From assembly GCA_964495385.1 (NCBI GenBank), contig CAZBVO010000020.1, positions 1 through 27,662 of the forward strand: 27,662 bases of DNA, in the 5' to 3' direction. The DNA is from CAG-1138 sp964495385 (GTDB lineage Bacteria > Bacillota > Clostridia > Christensenellales > CAG-917). Of this stretch, positions 1-8,399 are shown in pieces; position 1 is the stretch's first letter; each line of letters begins with the position of its first letter. Under the pieces are notes generated by a model. The model saw only the letters and a list, made by a program, of their open reading frames with translations. It made no database searches and was not told where the DNA came from. A program made the translations under genes and the position numbers.

Positions 1-3000
1 GTCAGGGATTTTTATGCTTGTAAGAGAGGTGCATCTGGTGAAGGCAGCTGTACCTATGCTAGTCACGCTGTCCGGAATTGTTATGCTTGTGACGTTCTTT
101 TTCTCATAGAAGGCCTTGTCGCTAATACTGTTTCCGCTTGTTATTACAACGCTCAAAGCATCACCGCCGAAACTGCCGAGGTCCGTGTTGAACATAGAAG
201 CAGGACCTTCGATTTTTGTCAAAGAACAACAAAAGGCATCTTCGCCGACACTCGTTACGCCGTCAGGGACTTTTATGCTTGTAAGTCCGGAGCACCCCTT
301 GAAGGCCCACTTGCCGATACTTGTCACGCTGTCAGGGATTGTTACGTTTGTAAGAGAGGTGCATTCACCGAAGGCATTATAGCCTATGGTCGTCACGCTA
401 TCAGAAATTGTTACACTTGTAAGCCCCGTACAGCCCGAGAAGGCACTACTGACTATTGTCTTGCCGCTTGTTATTACAACGGTAAACGATTCCGGTTCGG
501 CTTGTTTCGCCGCCGTTCCGACCACGGATGCAGGCCCCTTGATTTCCGTCAGCCCGGAGCACCCCTCGAATGCATCAGTTGCAATTTCGGTCACACTGTC
601 AGGTATTGCTATACTTGTAAGCCCCGTGCAACCCTCGAAGGCACTCTGGCCTATGCTCGTCACGCCGTCAGGGAGAGTTATGCTTGTCAGCCCTGTGCAA
701 TCCTCAAAGGCCCAAGCGCCTATGCTCGTCACGCCGTCAGGGAGAGTTATGCTTGTCAGCCCCGTGCAGCCCGAGAAGCCGCCGACGTCCGTGCCGCTTG
801 TTATCACAACGGTAAACGATTCAGGTTTGGTTTGGTACGCCACGTCTCCGACCACGGATGCAGGCCCCTTGATTTCCGTCAGCCCGGTGCAACCTCGGAA
901 GGTATAATCTCCTATGCTCGTCACGCAGTCAGGGATGACTATGCTTGCAAGAGAGGTGCAACCGTAGAAGGCGTAATCTCTGATTTTTGTCACGCTTCCG
1001 TCGCTTGGGATGATGCTGTTTTTGCATCCCAAAATCAATGTTTTGCTTGCCGTTTCGATAAGGCAGTTGCCCGAACTGTGATATTTTGTGTTTGCTTCGT
1101 TCACGGTTATGCTTTCAAGCACCGCACTGCAACTGAAGGCATCGTTGTATTTTATTGTCGTCAAGCCACTGCCTATGGCGATGCTCTTAAGCCCCGTGCA
1201 GCCGGAGAAGGCATTATCTTCGATTTCCTTCACGTTGTCAGGGATGACTATGCTTGTAAGAGAGGTGCATCCCTCAAAAGCGCTGCTTCCTATTGTCTTC
1301 ACTTTGTTGCCGATTGCCACGTTTGTAAGCCCCGTGCAATCCTCGAAGGCACAGGTTCCGATTGTGGTCACACTGTCAGGGATTGTTATGCTTGCAAGTC
1401 CCGTGCAACCACGGAAAGCCTCAAATCCTATGCTCGTTACGCTGTCGGGAATTGCTATGCTTGTAAGTCCGGTGCAACCTTGGAAGGCATTATTGCCGAT
1501 ACTTTTCACGTTGTCCGGGATAGTTATTTTTGTAAGCCACGTATAGTTTTTGAAAGCATAGCTCGGAATGCTCGCATTTTCGCCCATTATCTCAACGGTT
1601 TTTAAGGACGACGGAATATAGTACCAATAATATTTCGATGCGGTGGAGTATTGACATACGGCTCCGCTTATCTCATCCGAAGCAGACGACGTGGTTTTAT
1701 AGCCGAATATATATCCGAACACTTCCTCATAATCTTCGGTTGACGAATAAGCGTATCTGCCGACAAACGGAACGGTTATGCTTTCAAGGTTCCTGCAATC
1801 GTAGAAGGCACCCTTTTCTATGCTTGTAACACTGTCCGGAATGACTATGCCGGTAAGATTCCAACGGCCCGAAAAGGCCTCGCTTTCGATGCTGGTCAAG
1901 CCGTCCAAAAGCGTTACGTTGCCCGTTATACTTTCTGGCACGATAACGATGGATTTGTCGGCCTTATCGTACAAAATGCCTTCCTTGCTTACAAACGTTT
2001 GGTTTTCTTCCGCAACCGTTATGCTTTTAAGATAACGGCATTCGGAGAAGGTATCCTTGCCGATTTCGGTCACGTCGGCAAGTAGCGTCAACTCGTAAAG
2101 CCAGTCGTACCCGTAGAAAGCATAATTGCTGATAGAGGTTACGCCGTCAGGAATTACCAACTCTTTCTCGCAAATTTCGTTTACGTACAAAACGGAATCA
2201 CGATGCAACGGATTCGAATACTTATTGCCAAAATCGATGGCGCACCACTTTGCAAGATCCGTAATGTATACTCTCGCGAGATTGTAGCAATCCTCAAAAG
2301 CGTCTTCGCCGATTGCGGTTACGCTTGCAGGAATTGTCACGTTTTTAATGCTGCTCTTCCAAAAAGCACCTGTGCCGATTGCGGTTACGCTTCCGTCGGT
2401 AGAGATATCCGAGCCCCAACCTACAACAAGCTTTCCTGTTGAAACTTCAACCAAGCAATCGCCTTTAACGACAAAATTAGTGTTCCCTTCGGTCACCGTT
2501 ATGCCGCCGAATGCGGTGCAGTTGCCCAAAAGATATTCTCCGACGCTTTCAACGCTTGCAGGAATAGTCAGACTTGTAAGATTATTGCAATATGCAAAGG
2601 CATAATCGCCGATTCTCACAAGGCCTTCAGGGAGGGCAATGCTTGTCAAATCGCTATCGTTGTTGCTCGAGTAAAAAGCACCGTCGGCAACGGCAAGCGT
2701 TCCTTCTGCTATTTCAACAGTCGTTCCCGAAGGAATTTGACCTTTGAAAACATACGCCACTTTGTGCAAATAATTCATTCCGTCAGGCAAAGCATCGTAC
2801 CAAGGCGTGGAATTAAAAGCCATAAACCCTATGTCGAGCAAGCTTTCAGGCGTTTGAACGTCGGCCAATTTTTTGCTTTCGCAAAATGCGTAATCGCCCA
2901 CGCTTACAACCCCTTCCGGAATTATAACGCTTGTCAGCGTGTAGTTGTTGTAAAAAGCTTTTTCGCCAATTGCGGTTACTGGTTTTCCGTCATAGTTGGC

Positions 3001-4146
3001 CGTCGGTATTTTAAGTTCGGTTCCCTCAAACGTGCCGAGGCCCGTGACCGACCAGCTTTCGCCGTCGGCATTAAGTTCAAATTTCAATCCCGTTTCGAAA
3101 TAGCCGCACTCGGTGCATACGCCGTCGCCATCAAAGCTGTGACTTGCTTCGATCGGGGTTACGTCCTTAGTTGCCGTGCAGTTTGCACAATGATGCGACT
3201 TGCTTCCGTTTTCGCCGCAAGTTGCCGGTTTGTCGATTGTCCATTCGGTATCCCAATCGTGGCCGTTTGCTTCGCCGTACGGCTTGTTGCAAACTTCGCA
3301 AAGTGCCTCATCGGTGCAGGTTGCTTCGCCGCCGCTATGCTCGGCAAAACCGTCCTTTACGTCGTGACCACAAGTAGCCTTGTGCCAGTGACCTGTTTCG
3401 TCGCTTTCCCACTTGGTTTCGTCAAAACTGTGGCCGTTTGCCGGGATTTCGGTATCGTCTTTCGTTGCCGAGCAGTTTTTGCAATGGATAGACTTGCTGC
3501 CCGATTCCGTGCAGGTAGGCTTGAAATCCGTCGTAAATTCGCTGTCCCAAACGTGGTCGCCGAGTTCGCCGTATGCTTCGCCGCAAACCTCACAGATTGC
3601 CAGTTCGGTACAAGTTGCCGTGCCGCCGCTGTGCATGCAAGGAATCCACCTAACCCACACTTCAACCACGTCGCCGAGATTTTTGATATTGACAGGTACG
3701 GTAAACTTTTCGTCGGCATAAAAACCGTCCATCACAAAGCCCGGTTTTTTAAGTTCGGGCACGATCGGTTCGCTATATCCGACTTCCCAGTAAATATCGT
3801 CATCGCCGTTGTTAACGTGAATAACGCCAAGCGTACCGTCTTTGGAATTTTTTGTCCATTTAAGATAGACGTCCGTGTCGGAAGTCAGTTCCATACGATA
3901 CAAAAAATCAACGCCAACCTCTTGCGTGAGATTTGCATCCAAATAGTACCCCTCAAACGAATAGCCGTCGTTATAAAAAGTCGGGATTTTCGTTGTTCTG
4001 TCCCAAACAACGTCGCCTTCGCCGTTGTTCGGGTGAATAATGAATTTGTATTCGGTCGTGCCGCCGCAAGCCGCAAAGGCCGCAAGCATGACCGCCAAAA
4101 GCATTGCCACCGCCAAAAGCGAGGTGAGTTTTTTGTTTTTTGCCAT
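1..4146 (-). CDS. BspA-like leucine-rich-repeat surface lipoprotein (C-terminus cut by window edge)
   Basis: Open for 1382 codons from ATG at 4146 to base 1 with no in-frame stop, so the C-terminus lies outside the window. GGAGGA at 4153-4158 sets the start. A signal peptide has lysines at 3, 5 and 6, a hydrophobic core, and a lipobox-like F24-A-A-C27, so export and lipidation are likely. Residues about 30-165 hold two Listeria-Bacteroides (InlB B-type) repeats, each with an FEGYY- or MDGFY-like core ending in VYLKW or VWVRW. Residues about 167-350 are rich in Cys/His pairs of the CxxC type (CEVCG, CKNCS, CEVCN, CANCT). From about 379 on there are dozens of LRR_5 repeats of about 23 residues, typically SIGxxAFxGCTGLTSxxIPDSVT. 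Such proteins are surface adhesion or host-binding proteins; the ligand here cannot be inferred. It is monocistronic, with its own promoter and structured leader. Confidence 0.93.
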   Translation of the reverse strand, partial: MAKNKKLTSLLAVAMLLAVMLAAFAACGGTTEYKFIIHPNNGEGDVVWDRTTKIPTFYNDGYSFEGYYLDANLTQEVGVDFLYRMELTSDTDVYLKWTKNSKDGTLGVIHVNNGDDDIYWEVGYSEPIVPELKKPGFVMDGFYADEKFTVPVNIKNLGDVVEVWVRWIPCMHSGGTATCTELAICEVCGEAYGELGDHVWDSEFTTDFKPTCTESGSKSIHCKNCSATKDDTEIPANGHSFDETKWESDETGHWHKATCGHDVKDGFAEHSGGEATCTDEALCEVCNKPYGEANGHDWDTEWTIDKPATCGENGSKSHHCANCTATKDVTPIEASHSFDGDGVCTECGYFETGLKFELNADGESWSVTGLGTFEGTELKIPTANYDGKPVTAIGEKAFYNNYTLTSVIIPEGVVSVGDYAFCESKKLADVQTPESLLDIGFMAFNSTPWYDALPDGMNYLHKVAYVFKGQIPSGTTVEIAEGTLAVADGAFYSSNNDSDLTSIALPEGLVRIGDYAFAYCNNLTSLTIPASVESVGEYLLGNCTAFGGITVTEGNTNFVVKGDCLVEVSTGKLVVGWGSDISTDGSVTAIGTGAFWKSSIKNVTIPASVTAIGEDAFEDCYNLARVYITDLAKWCAIDFGNKYSNPLHRDSVLYVNEICEKELVIPDGVTSISNYAFYGYDWLYELTLLADVTEIGKDTFSECRYLKSITVAEENQTFVSKEGILYDKADKSIVIVPESITGNVTLLDGLTSIESEAFSGRWNLTGIVIPDSVTSIEKGAFYDCRNLESITVPFVGRYAYSSTEDYEEVFGYIFGYKTTSSASDEISGAVCQYSTASKYYWYYIPSSLKTVEIMGENASIPSYAFKNYTWLTKITIPDNVKSIGNNAFQGCTGLTSIAIPDSVTSIGFEAFRGCTGLASITIPDSVTTIGTCAFEDCTGLTNVAIGNKVKTIGSSAFEGCTSLTSIVIPDNVKEIEDNAFSGCTGLKSIAIGSGLTTIKYNDAFSCSAVLESITVNEANTKYHSSGNCLIETASKTLILGCKNSIIPSDGSVTKIRDYAFYGCTSLASIVIPDCVTSIGDYTFRGCTGLTEIKGPASVVGDVAYQTKPESFTVVITSGTDVGGFSGCTGLTSITLPDGVTSIGAWAFEDCTGLTSITLPDGVTSIGQSAFEGCTGLTSIAIPDSVTEIATDAFEGCSGLTEIKGPASVVGTAAKQAEPESFTVVITSGKTIVSSAFSGCTGLTSVTISDSVTTIGYNAFGECTSLTNVTIPDSVTSIGKWAFKGCSGLTSIKVPDGVTSVGEDAFCCSLTKIEGPASMFNTDLGSFGGDALSVVITSGNSISDKAFYEKKNVTSITIPDSVTSIGTAAFTRCTSLTSIKIPD
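123..890 (-). repeat. 330-bp higher-order repeat inside the LRR domain
   Basis: A degenerate LRR module (protein core GPAS followed by a VVITSG strand) recurs with an exact 330-bp period. The codons around it align at 136, 466 and 796, which is 110 residues per unit. The two units at 481-560 and 811-890 are nearly identical in DNA, and the one at 151 is diverged. Within them, 69-bp (23-codon) units at 649-717 and 718-770 are almost identical. These look like recent in-frame duplications. Confidence 0.85.
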
Positions 4147-4158
4147 AATACTTCCTCC

Positions 4159-4200
4159 AAACAAAAATATCGGATGCGAAGAAACACCCGACATTTGTTT
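4159..4200 (-). terminator. Terminator-like attenuator hairpin in the BspA leader
   Basis: On the minus-strand RNA, 4185-4193 pairs with 4168-4176 (9 bp, two G.U pairs) around an 8-nt loop. The stem extends by A-U pairs to 4196/4165 and, past a 2-nt bulge, by C-G and A-U pairs to 4200/4159. The 3' arm carries UUUUUGUUU and ends directly before the GGAGGA ribosome binding site. The position and shape fit an intrinsic terminator used for attenuation. A hairpin controlling ribosome access is the alternative. Confidence 0.6.
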
Positions 4201-4218
4201 TAAGCAAAAATATAACAA

Positions 4219-4339
4219 GTGCATCCCCGCTGATTCTGCGATAAACCCACATGCTCAATTTGGAAAAAGCTATGTAATGCGAAAATGCACCCGTTACCGA
4301 AGTAAAAGGCACTTTTCCCAAATTGATTAAGTTTATCGC
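4219..4339 (-). promoter_or_regulatory. Structured 5' leader RNA (candidate riboswitch-like element)
   Basis: Minus-strand RNA folds. P1 pairs 4331-4339 with 4238-4246 (GCGAUAAAC/GUUUAUCGC, 9 bp). P2 pairs 4312-4325 with 4256-4269 (14 bp, one G.U). P3 is a small UUAC-UUCG-GUAA hairpin at 4294-4305. A 12-bp pairing joins loop bases 4279-4290 to 4219-4230 (three G.U). The predicted transcription start (~4339) coincides with the first base of P1. The wobble positions are G.U only on this strand; on the plus strand they become A.C mismatches. I do not recognise a known riboswitch class; the c-di-GMP-I, c-di-GMP-II, THF and purine signatures are absent. A palindromic mobile repeat is the alternative. 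Confidence 0.6.
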
Positions 4340-4345
4340 AATTTT

Positions 4346-4375
4346 ATTCTACGCCACGGACGGCCTGTTTGTCAA
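4346..4375 (-). promoter_or_regulatory. Sigma-A promoter of the BspA-like gene
   Basis: TTGACA (4370-4375), an 18-bp spacer and TAGAAT (4346-4351) on the minus strand. The predicted start falls at about 4339, leaving a leader of about 190 nt. Confidence 0.75.
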
Positions 4376-4537
4376 TTATTTGTTGCAAATTATGCCTTCG
4401 CCCGTAGGGCGTCCGTACGCAAAACAGGATGCCAAAAGCAAAAACGTCTCGCGCAGTAGTTAACCTATCGGATGAAAAGTCAACGTTTTCTAATTTTCGA
4501 TTTTGGTAAGCCGTCGCCCCAAACGACGCATTTTTGC

Positions 4538-4578
4538 GCAAAAAACAAAAAGAACAAACCTGCACAGTTCGTTCTTTT
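4538..4578 (-). terminator. spo0A terminator
   Basis: Minus-strand stem AAAAGAAC/GTTCTTTT with an inner AAC/GTT extension (4548-4578), followed by TTTTTGTTTTTT. It lies about 65 nt past the spo0A stop. The rest of 4376-4537 holds no gene that I can support. Confidence 0.7.
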
Positions 4579-4643
4579 GAATATAGTTTTTGCCAAACCG
4601 ACGTTTAAAGCCTTGCTTTTGAAACTTTAACGGCTTTTTCGGA

Positions 4644-5435
4644 TTATGCTATACCTTCCAAGCAAATCTTGTCGGCAATCAAAGCAACAAATTCGCCATT
4701 GGTAGGCTTCTCGTTCGGGTTGTAAATTTTGAGACCGAAAATCATATTGATATTGTCGATTTTGCCTCTCGACCAAGCCACTTCTATGGCGTGGCGTATG
4801 GCACGCTCAACCTTGCTTGCCGAAGTGTCGAACTTTTCGGCAATGGCCGGATAAAGACGCTTTGTTATGCTGTTGATAATGTTTGGCTCCTCGATGGTAA
4901 GCTTGATGGCCTCCCTCAAAAACTGATAGCCTTTGATGTGCGCAGGTATGCCCACCGAGATAAATATGTTTGAAATCTTTTCGTCCACCGAACGTCTGGC
5001 AGGGTCCCTGATTGCGTGACTGCCCATCGGAACGTTGCGCGTGGATATCTGGCGATACTGAGCCGTAGGCTCGCCGCTAAAATCATCCATGACTTCTTTC
5101 AATTTGTCGTACTTTATCGGTTTCATCATATAGTACGATGCGCCCTTTGCCATACTCTTTGCCACAAACCCCTCGCCTGCCAGCTGAGATATCATGATAA
5201 TTGTAGGATGGTAGTTGCTGCATCCCAATGCCGACAGCACGGCAAAACCGTCCAGCTCGGGCATAACGATGTCCAAAAGCAAAAAGTCGGGATTGGTTTT
5301 CTCAACCAAACCGATTGCTTCCATGCCGTCCTTTGCAACGCCGACCACTCTGTAGCCGGACACCGTTGCAAAATACTTTTGAGTTTCCTCCAAATACTGG
5401 AGATTGTCGTCCGCGATAACTATTGTCTTTTCCAA
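4644..5435 (-). CDS. spo0A: Sporulation master response regulator Spo0A
   Basis: 263 residues, the normal Spo0A length. Residues 1-120 form the receiver domain: acidic pocket D9/D10, phosphoacceptor D55 in LLLDIVMPELDG, S83 in the Thr/Ser switch position, and K105 in MMKPI. The C-terminal domain (about 150-263) has the Spo0A-specific stretches GIPAHIKGYQFLREAI and SKVERAIRHAIEVAWSRG, the DNA-recognition region. Once phosphorylated through the relay or by sensor kinases, Spo0A binds TGTCGAA boxes and switches on sporulation. The start is TTG at 5435, chosen because GGAGGT lies 5 nt upstream (5441-5446) and homology begins there. The gene is transcribed alone, with three 0A boxes upstream suggesting autoregulation. 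Confidence 0.97.
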   Translation of the reverse strand: MEKTIVIADDNLQYLEETQKYFATVSGYRVVGVAKDGMEAIGLVEKTNPDFLLLDIVMPELDGFAVLSALGCSNYHPTIIMISQLAGEGFVAKSMAKGASYYMMKPIKYDKLKEVMDDFSGEPTAQYRQISTRNVPMGSHAIRDPARRSVDEKISNIFISVGIPAHIKGYQFLREAIKLTIEEPNIINSITKRLYPAIAEKFDTSASKVERAIRHAIEVAWSRGKIDNINMIFGLKIYNPNEKPTNGEFVALIADKICLEGIA

Positions 5436-5476
5436 AATGCACCTCCATAAATTCCGCTCATGCGTGATTGAATATA

Positions 5477-5485
5477 ATTATAGCA
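5477..5485 (-). promoter_or_regulatory. Extended -10 promoter of spo0A
   Basis: TGCTATAAT on the minus strand, a perfect -10 with the extended TG. The -35 region (about 5500-5505, CTCCAA) is poor, as expected for an activator-dependent promoter. Confidence 0.6.
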
Positions 5486-5524
5486 CTTTACAATGTATTT
5501 TGGAGGCATTTGTAAGGTATAATT

Positions 5525-5551
5525 TGTCGAAACTTGTCGAATTTTGTCAAA
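5525..5551. promoter_or_regulatory. Three Spo0A boxes in tandem, 10-bp spacing
   Basis: On the plus strand TGTCGAA at 5525-5531, TGTCGAA at 5535-5541 and TGTCAAA at 5545-5551. Two match the 0A-box consensus TGNCGAA exactly and the third has one change. The exact 10-bp period puts them on one face of the helix. They lie about 55-80 bp upstream of the predicted spo0A start, an activator position. Binding by this Spo0A is inferred. Confidence 0.8.
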
Positions 5552-5639
5552 TCTGAATGTAAAAACCAAAAATTCTTTTGCTAATTTTCTTATTTTGCCC
5601 TAAATTTAAACAATTTTTCCGTCGGCGGCATTTTGCCAT

Positions 5640-5668
5640 AAAAAACGACGCCCTTTCGGACGTCGTTT
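5640..5668 (-). terminator. Terminator of the beta-propeller lipoprotein gene
   Basis: Minus-strand stem of about 11 bp, AAACGACGTCC/GGGCGTCGTTT, with a GAAA tetraloop and a following T-run, starting 18 bp past the stop codon. Confidence 0.9.
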
Positions 5669-5686
5669 GAATTGGTTTTGTTTGTT

Positions 5687-7066
5687 TTATTTGGATGCTT
5701 TTTCGATTGCTTCGATATCCGCTGCGGTCATCTTGCCCACAAGTTCGGTTTCCTCTGCCCCGGCAAGGTTTGCACGGTACAAATATTTGTAAGTGCCGCC
5801 GTCGACGTAATAGACGTAATCGCCGACTACTTCGAACACAACGCCCGAGGTGCCGATAGAATCAACGCTGAAAATTTTGTTTGCAACAACGCCGGTGGCC
5901 GCTCCGTTAAGAGGGAACGAATAAAGCGTTTTCGGCGAAGAACTTTCAGAGTAATAAACGTTGCCGTCCTTTACAAAGTAAGCCTTGAAGGAACCTTCGA
6001 TAACGGTTTCAATTTCTGCGCCGGCTTTATAGTGGTAAACCAACGAGCTGCCGTTCACGAGTGCGCCGTCGGCGTAGCTGATAGGAACTATGCCGGACAA
6101 TGCGGTTACGGACAGTTTGACTTCTTTGGTTTTGTCGAAAACAAAATCGGTGGAAGCAAACTTATAGCAATAGGTGCCTGCCGTCTGAGTGGTGCTGCTG
6201 CCCAAAACGTTTGCCTTGGTGTAATACAGCGTCAAACCGTCGGATTCCACAACGTAATCCAACAAACCGAACTGGAAGATGTTGTTGGTGTCTTTCAAAT
6301 CGGAAGTATAGGAAGTGTTGCCGAGAACGGTCTTTTTGTCCGAACCGTCTGCAGACACGGCGATAAGTTCGTTGTAGTTTTTGTACTGAACGTCGTCGTG
6401 AGGGGTTTTGAGGTACAAAACGTAGCCGCCGAATGCTCCGCCGTTTTCGTCGGAAACCAACAAAGTGGTGGAAACGTGTTCGTCGTCGATGGTTGTGGTT
6501 TTTTTGCTTTCGCAATCAACGGAATAGATTGCACCGTTAAGGTTGTAAACAATGTAGCCGTTTGCAAAAACGTAGCTTGCACTTCTGGACAAAATTGTGG
6601 TGATAACTTCGGTTTTTGCGCCGTCGATGGTGGTGCGCATGAAGTCCAGACGAGTGGTGTTAGGTTCACCGGCACTGGTCAACTCAAGGTTTGGAGTTGC
6701 ATAGTAAATCCAGCCTTTGTAAATGTAAATAGAAGGCTTGGAGCTGCTGTCGATGACGTTTTTCGGAACGATGCGAACGCGGCTGTCTTCGATGATGCTG
6801 CCGTCGTCTGCGAGAGTGACGCGCCAAATGGCCGATTTTTCCGGAGTGCCGAAGTCGTTGTCGACGCTGATGTCAACGGTGCCGTTTACGAAATAGAGGT
6901 ATTTGCCCAGTTTAACCGCTCTGCCATAGTTGCCTTCCGCAACGGTGTTGTTGTCGACGCCGTCGATGGAAACCGCTTGTTGGGTGAACTTGTTGCCGCA
7001 TGCAGTCAGCATAACCGCAGACAGCATAACCAAGCAAATCAAAACTACTGTAAGTTTTTTCTTCAT
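5687..7066 (-). CDS. Lipoprotein with a DUF5050-like beta-propeller
   Basis: 459 residues. The signal peptide begins MKKK, with a hydrophobic core and lipobox L20-T-A-C23, so it is a membrane-anchored extracellular lipoprotein. The rest is a series of strand pairs such as GKYLYFVNG, KGWIYYATP, DGNVYYSES and GDYVYYVDG, spaced as blades. This fits the DUF5050-like propeller lipoproteins of Firmicutes, of unknown function. There are no catalytic motifs. AAAGGAGA lies 6 nt before ATG. It is a single-gene unit with a promoter and terminator of its own. The family call rests on the strand pattern only. Confidence 0.8.
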   Translation of the reverse strand: MKKKLTVVLICLVMLSAVMLTACGNKFTQQAVSIDGVDNNTVAEGNYGRAVKLGKYLYFVNGTVDISVDNDFGTPEKSAIWRVTLADDGSIIEDSRVRIVPKNVIDSSSKPSIYIYKGWIYYATPNLELTSAGEPNTTRLDFMRTTIDGAKTEVITTILSRSASYVFANGYIVYNLNGAIYSVDCESKKTTTIDDEHVSTTLLVSDENGGAFGGYVLYLKTPHDDVQYKNYNELIAVSADGSDKKTVLGNTSYTSDLKDTNNIFQFGLLDYVVESDGLTLYYTKANVLGSSTTQTAGTYCYKFASTDFVFDKTKEVKLSVTALSGIVPISYADGALVNGSSLVYHYKAGAEIETVIEGSFKAYFVKDGNVYYSESSSPKTLYSFPLNGAATGVVANKIFSVDSIGTSGVVFEVVGDYVYYVDGGTYKYLYRANLAGAEETELVGKMTAADIEAIEKASK

Positions 7067-7120
7067 AATATCTCCTTTAGATAAAGATATGTGTTTGTTG
7101 TATGAAATTTATACTTTATA

Positions 7121-7149
7121 ATTATATAATAGATACAAAATTATTGCAA
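7121..7149 (-). promoter_or_regulatory. Sigma-A promoter of the beta-propeller lipoprotein gene
   Basis: TTGCAA (7144-7149), 17 bp, TATAAT (7121-7126) on the minus strand, about 55 bp before the start codon. Confidence 0.8.
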
Positions 7150-7241
7150 ATATTTTGGGCCACGTTTTCGCCTTGTTTTCGTTTAAAAAGGCAAAATAAT
7201 GTGGTTTTTTAGGCCCGTTTTTTCAAAATGACCGAAATTGC

Positions 7242-7275
7242 AAAAAAATTGCGGGCGGCGTAAGGCCGTCCGCAA
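7242..7275 (-). terminator. gap terminator
   Basis: Minus-strand stem TTGCGGACGGC/GCCGCCCGCAA (7249-7275, one mismatch) followed by seven T. Confidence 0.9.
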
Positions 7276-7289
7276 CGGATTTTTTATGC

Positions 7290-8345
7290 TTATTTCACCT
7301 GAGCGAAATATTTGATGGTTCTTACCATCTGGCTGGTGTAGCTGTTTTCGTTGTCGTACCAGCTTACAACCTGAACCTGAGTGTTGCCGTCTTCCATCGG
7401 AGCAACCATGGTCTGAGTTGCATCGAACAAAGAACCGTAACGCATGCCGATAACGTCGGAAGAAACGATTTCGTCGGTGTTGTAGCCGAAGGATTCGGTT
7501 GCGGCTGCTTTCATAGCTTCGTTGATTTGATCCTTGGTTACGATGCCTTTTACGACTGCAACGAGGATGGTGGTGGAACCGGTAGCGGTCGGAACGCGCT
7601 GAGCAGAGCCGATAAGTTTGCCGTTGAGTTCAGGGATAACAAGGCCGATTGCCTTTGCGGCGCCGGTGCTGTTAGGAACGATGTTGATTGCTGCTGCACG
7701 GCTTCTGCGGAGGTCGCCTTTGCGTTGCGGACCGTCGAGAGGCATCTGGTCGCCGGTGTAAGCGTGAACGGTGGTCATGATACCGGATTGGATAGGAGCC
7801 AAATCGTTCAGAGCCTTAGCCATAGGAGCGAGGCAGTTGGTGGTGCAGGATGCTGCGGAAATGATGTTGTCTGCCGGGGTAAGAGTGTTGTGGTTTACGT
7901 TGTAAACGATGGTAGGAAGGTCGTTGCCTGCAGGTGCGGAAATAACGACTTTCTTTGCGCCGGCGTCGATGTGAGCCTGTGCTTTAGCCTTAGAGGTGTA
8001 GAAACCGGTGCATTCCAAAACAACGTCAACGTCCAATTCGCCCCAAGGGAGTTCGGCAGCTTTTGCTTTTGCGTAAATGATGATTTTTTTGCCGTCAACT
8101 ACGATGTAGCCGTTTTCTTTAACGGTGCCGTCCTCGTTGAGAACAGGTTCGGAACTGGTGACGACGTGGCTGTTTGCATAGTTGCCCTGAGTGGAGTCAT
8201 ACTTCAACAGGTGAGCGAGCATTCTCGGGCTGGTCAGATCGTTGATAGCGACTACTTCGTATCCTTCTGCACCGAACATCTGTCTGAATGCCAAACGGCC
8301 GATACGACCGAAACCATTGATAGCTACTCTAACATTTTTTGCCAT
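7290..8345 (-). CDS. gap: Glyceraldehyde-3-phosphate dehydrogenase, type I
   Basis: 351 residues, slightly longer than usual (about 335). It oxidises and phosphorylates glyceraldehyde 3-phosphate to 1,3-bisphosphoglycerate in glycolysis. The Rossmann motif is INGFGRIGR (9-17). D36 in INDLT favours NAD over NADP. Catalytic C167 lies in SAASCTTNCLAP, with partner H194 in TVHAYTGDQ. The C-terminal WYDNENSYTSQMV is typical. GGAGGAA precedes ATG by about 8 nt. It stands alone with its own promoter and terminator, not in a gap-pgk operon within this window. Confidence 0.98.
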   Translation of the reverse strand: MAKNVRVAINGFGRIGRLAFRQMFGAEGYEVVAINDLTSPRMLAHLLKYDSTQGNYANSHVVTSSEPVLNEDGTVKENGYIVVDGKKIIIYAKAKAAELPWGELDVDVVLECTGFYTSKAKAQAHIDAGAKKVVISAPAGNDLPTIVYNVNHNTLTPADNIISAASCTTNCLAPMAKALNDLAPIQSGIMTTVHAYTGDQMPLDGPQRKGDLRRSRAAAINIVPNSTGAAKAIGLVIPELNGKLIGSAQRVPTATGSTTILVAVVKGIVTKDQINEAMKAAATESFGYNTDEIVSSDVIGMRYGSLFDATQTMVAPMEDGNTQVQVVSWYDNENSYTSQMVRTIKYFAQVK

Positions 8346-8399
8346 AATATATATTCCTCCGAGAAAAATATTTTTTTATTTTAGGTTTTAACCGCTAAT

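Noticed and set aside
3098..3645. CxxC clusters in the BspA-like protein as true zinc fingers.
   Set aside because: Similar His/Cys repeats are common in exported Firmicute surface proteins. Metal binding cannot be shown from the sequence, so it is only described.
2737..4203. Long plus-strand frame opposite the BspA-like gene (also 502-1605).
   Set aside because: It is codon-aligned antisense of the LRR gene. It stays open because the gene avoids TTA, CTA and TCA codons, and it has no ribosome binding site or family features.
4344..4565. Possible 73-residue protein between spo0A and the BspA-like gene.
   Set aside because: It overlaps the spo0A terminator and the BspA promoter and lacks a ribosome binding site or recognisable composition.
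5672..7084. 470-codon plus-strand frame opposite the beta-propeller lipoprotein gene.
   Set aside because: Antisense shadow. The minus-strand gene has a signal peptide, promoter, ribosome binding site and terminator.
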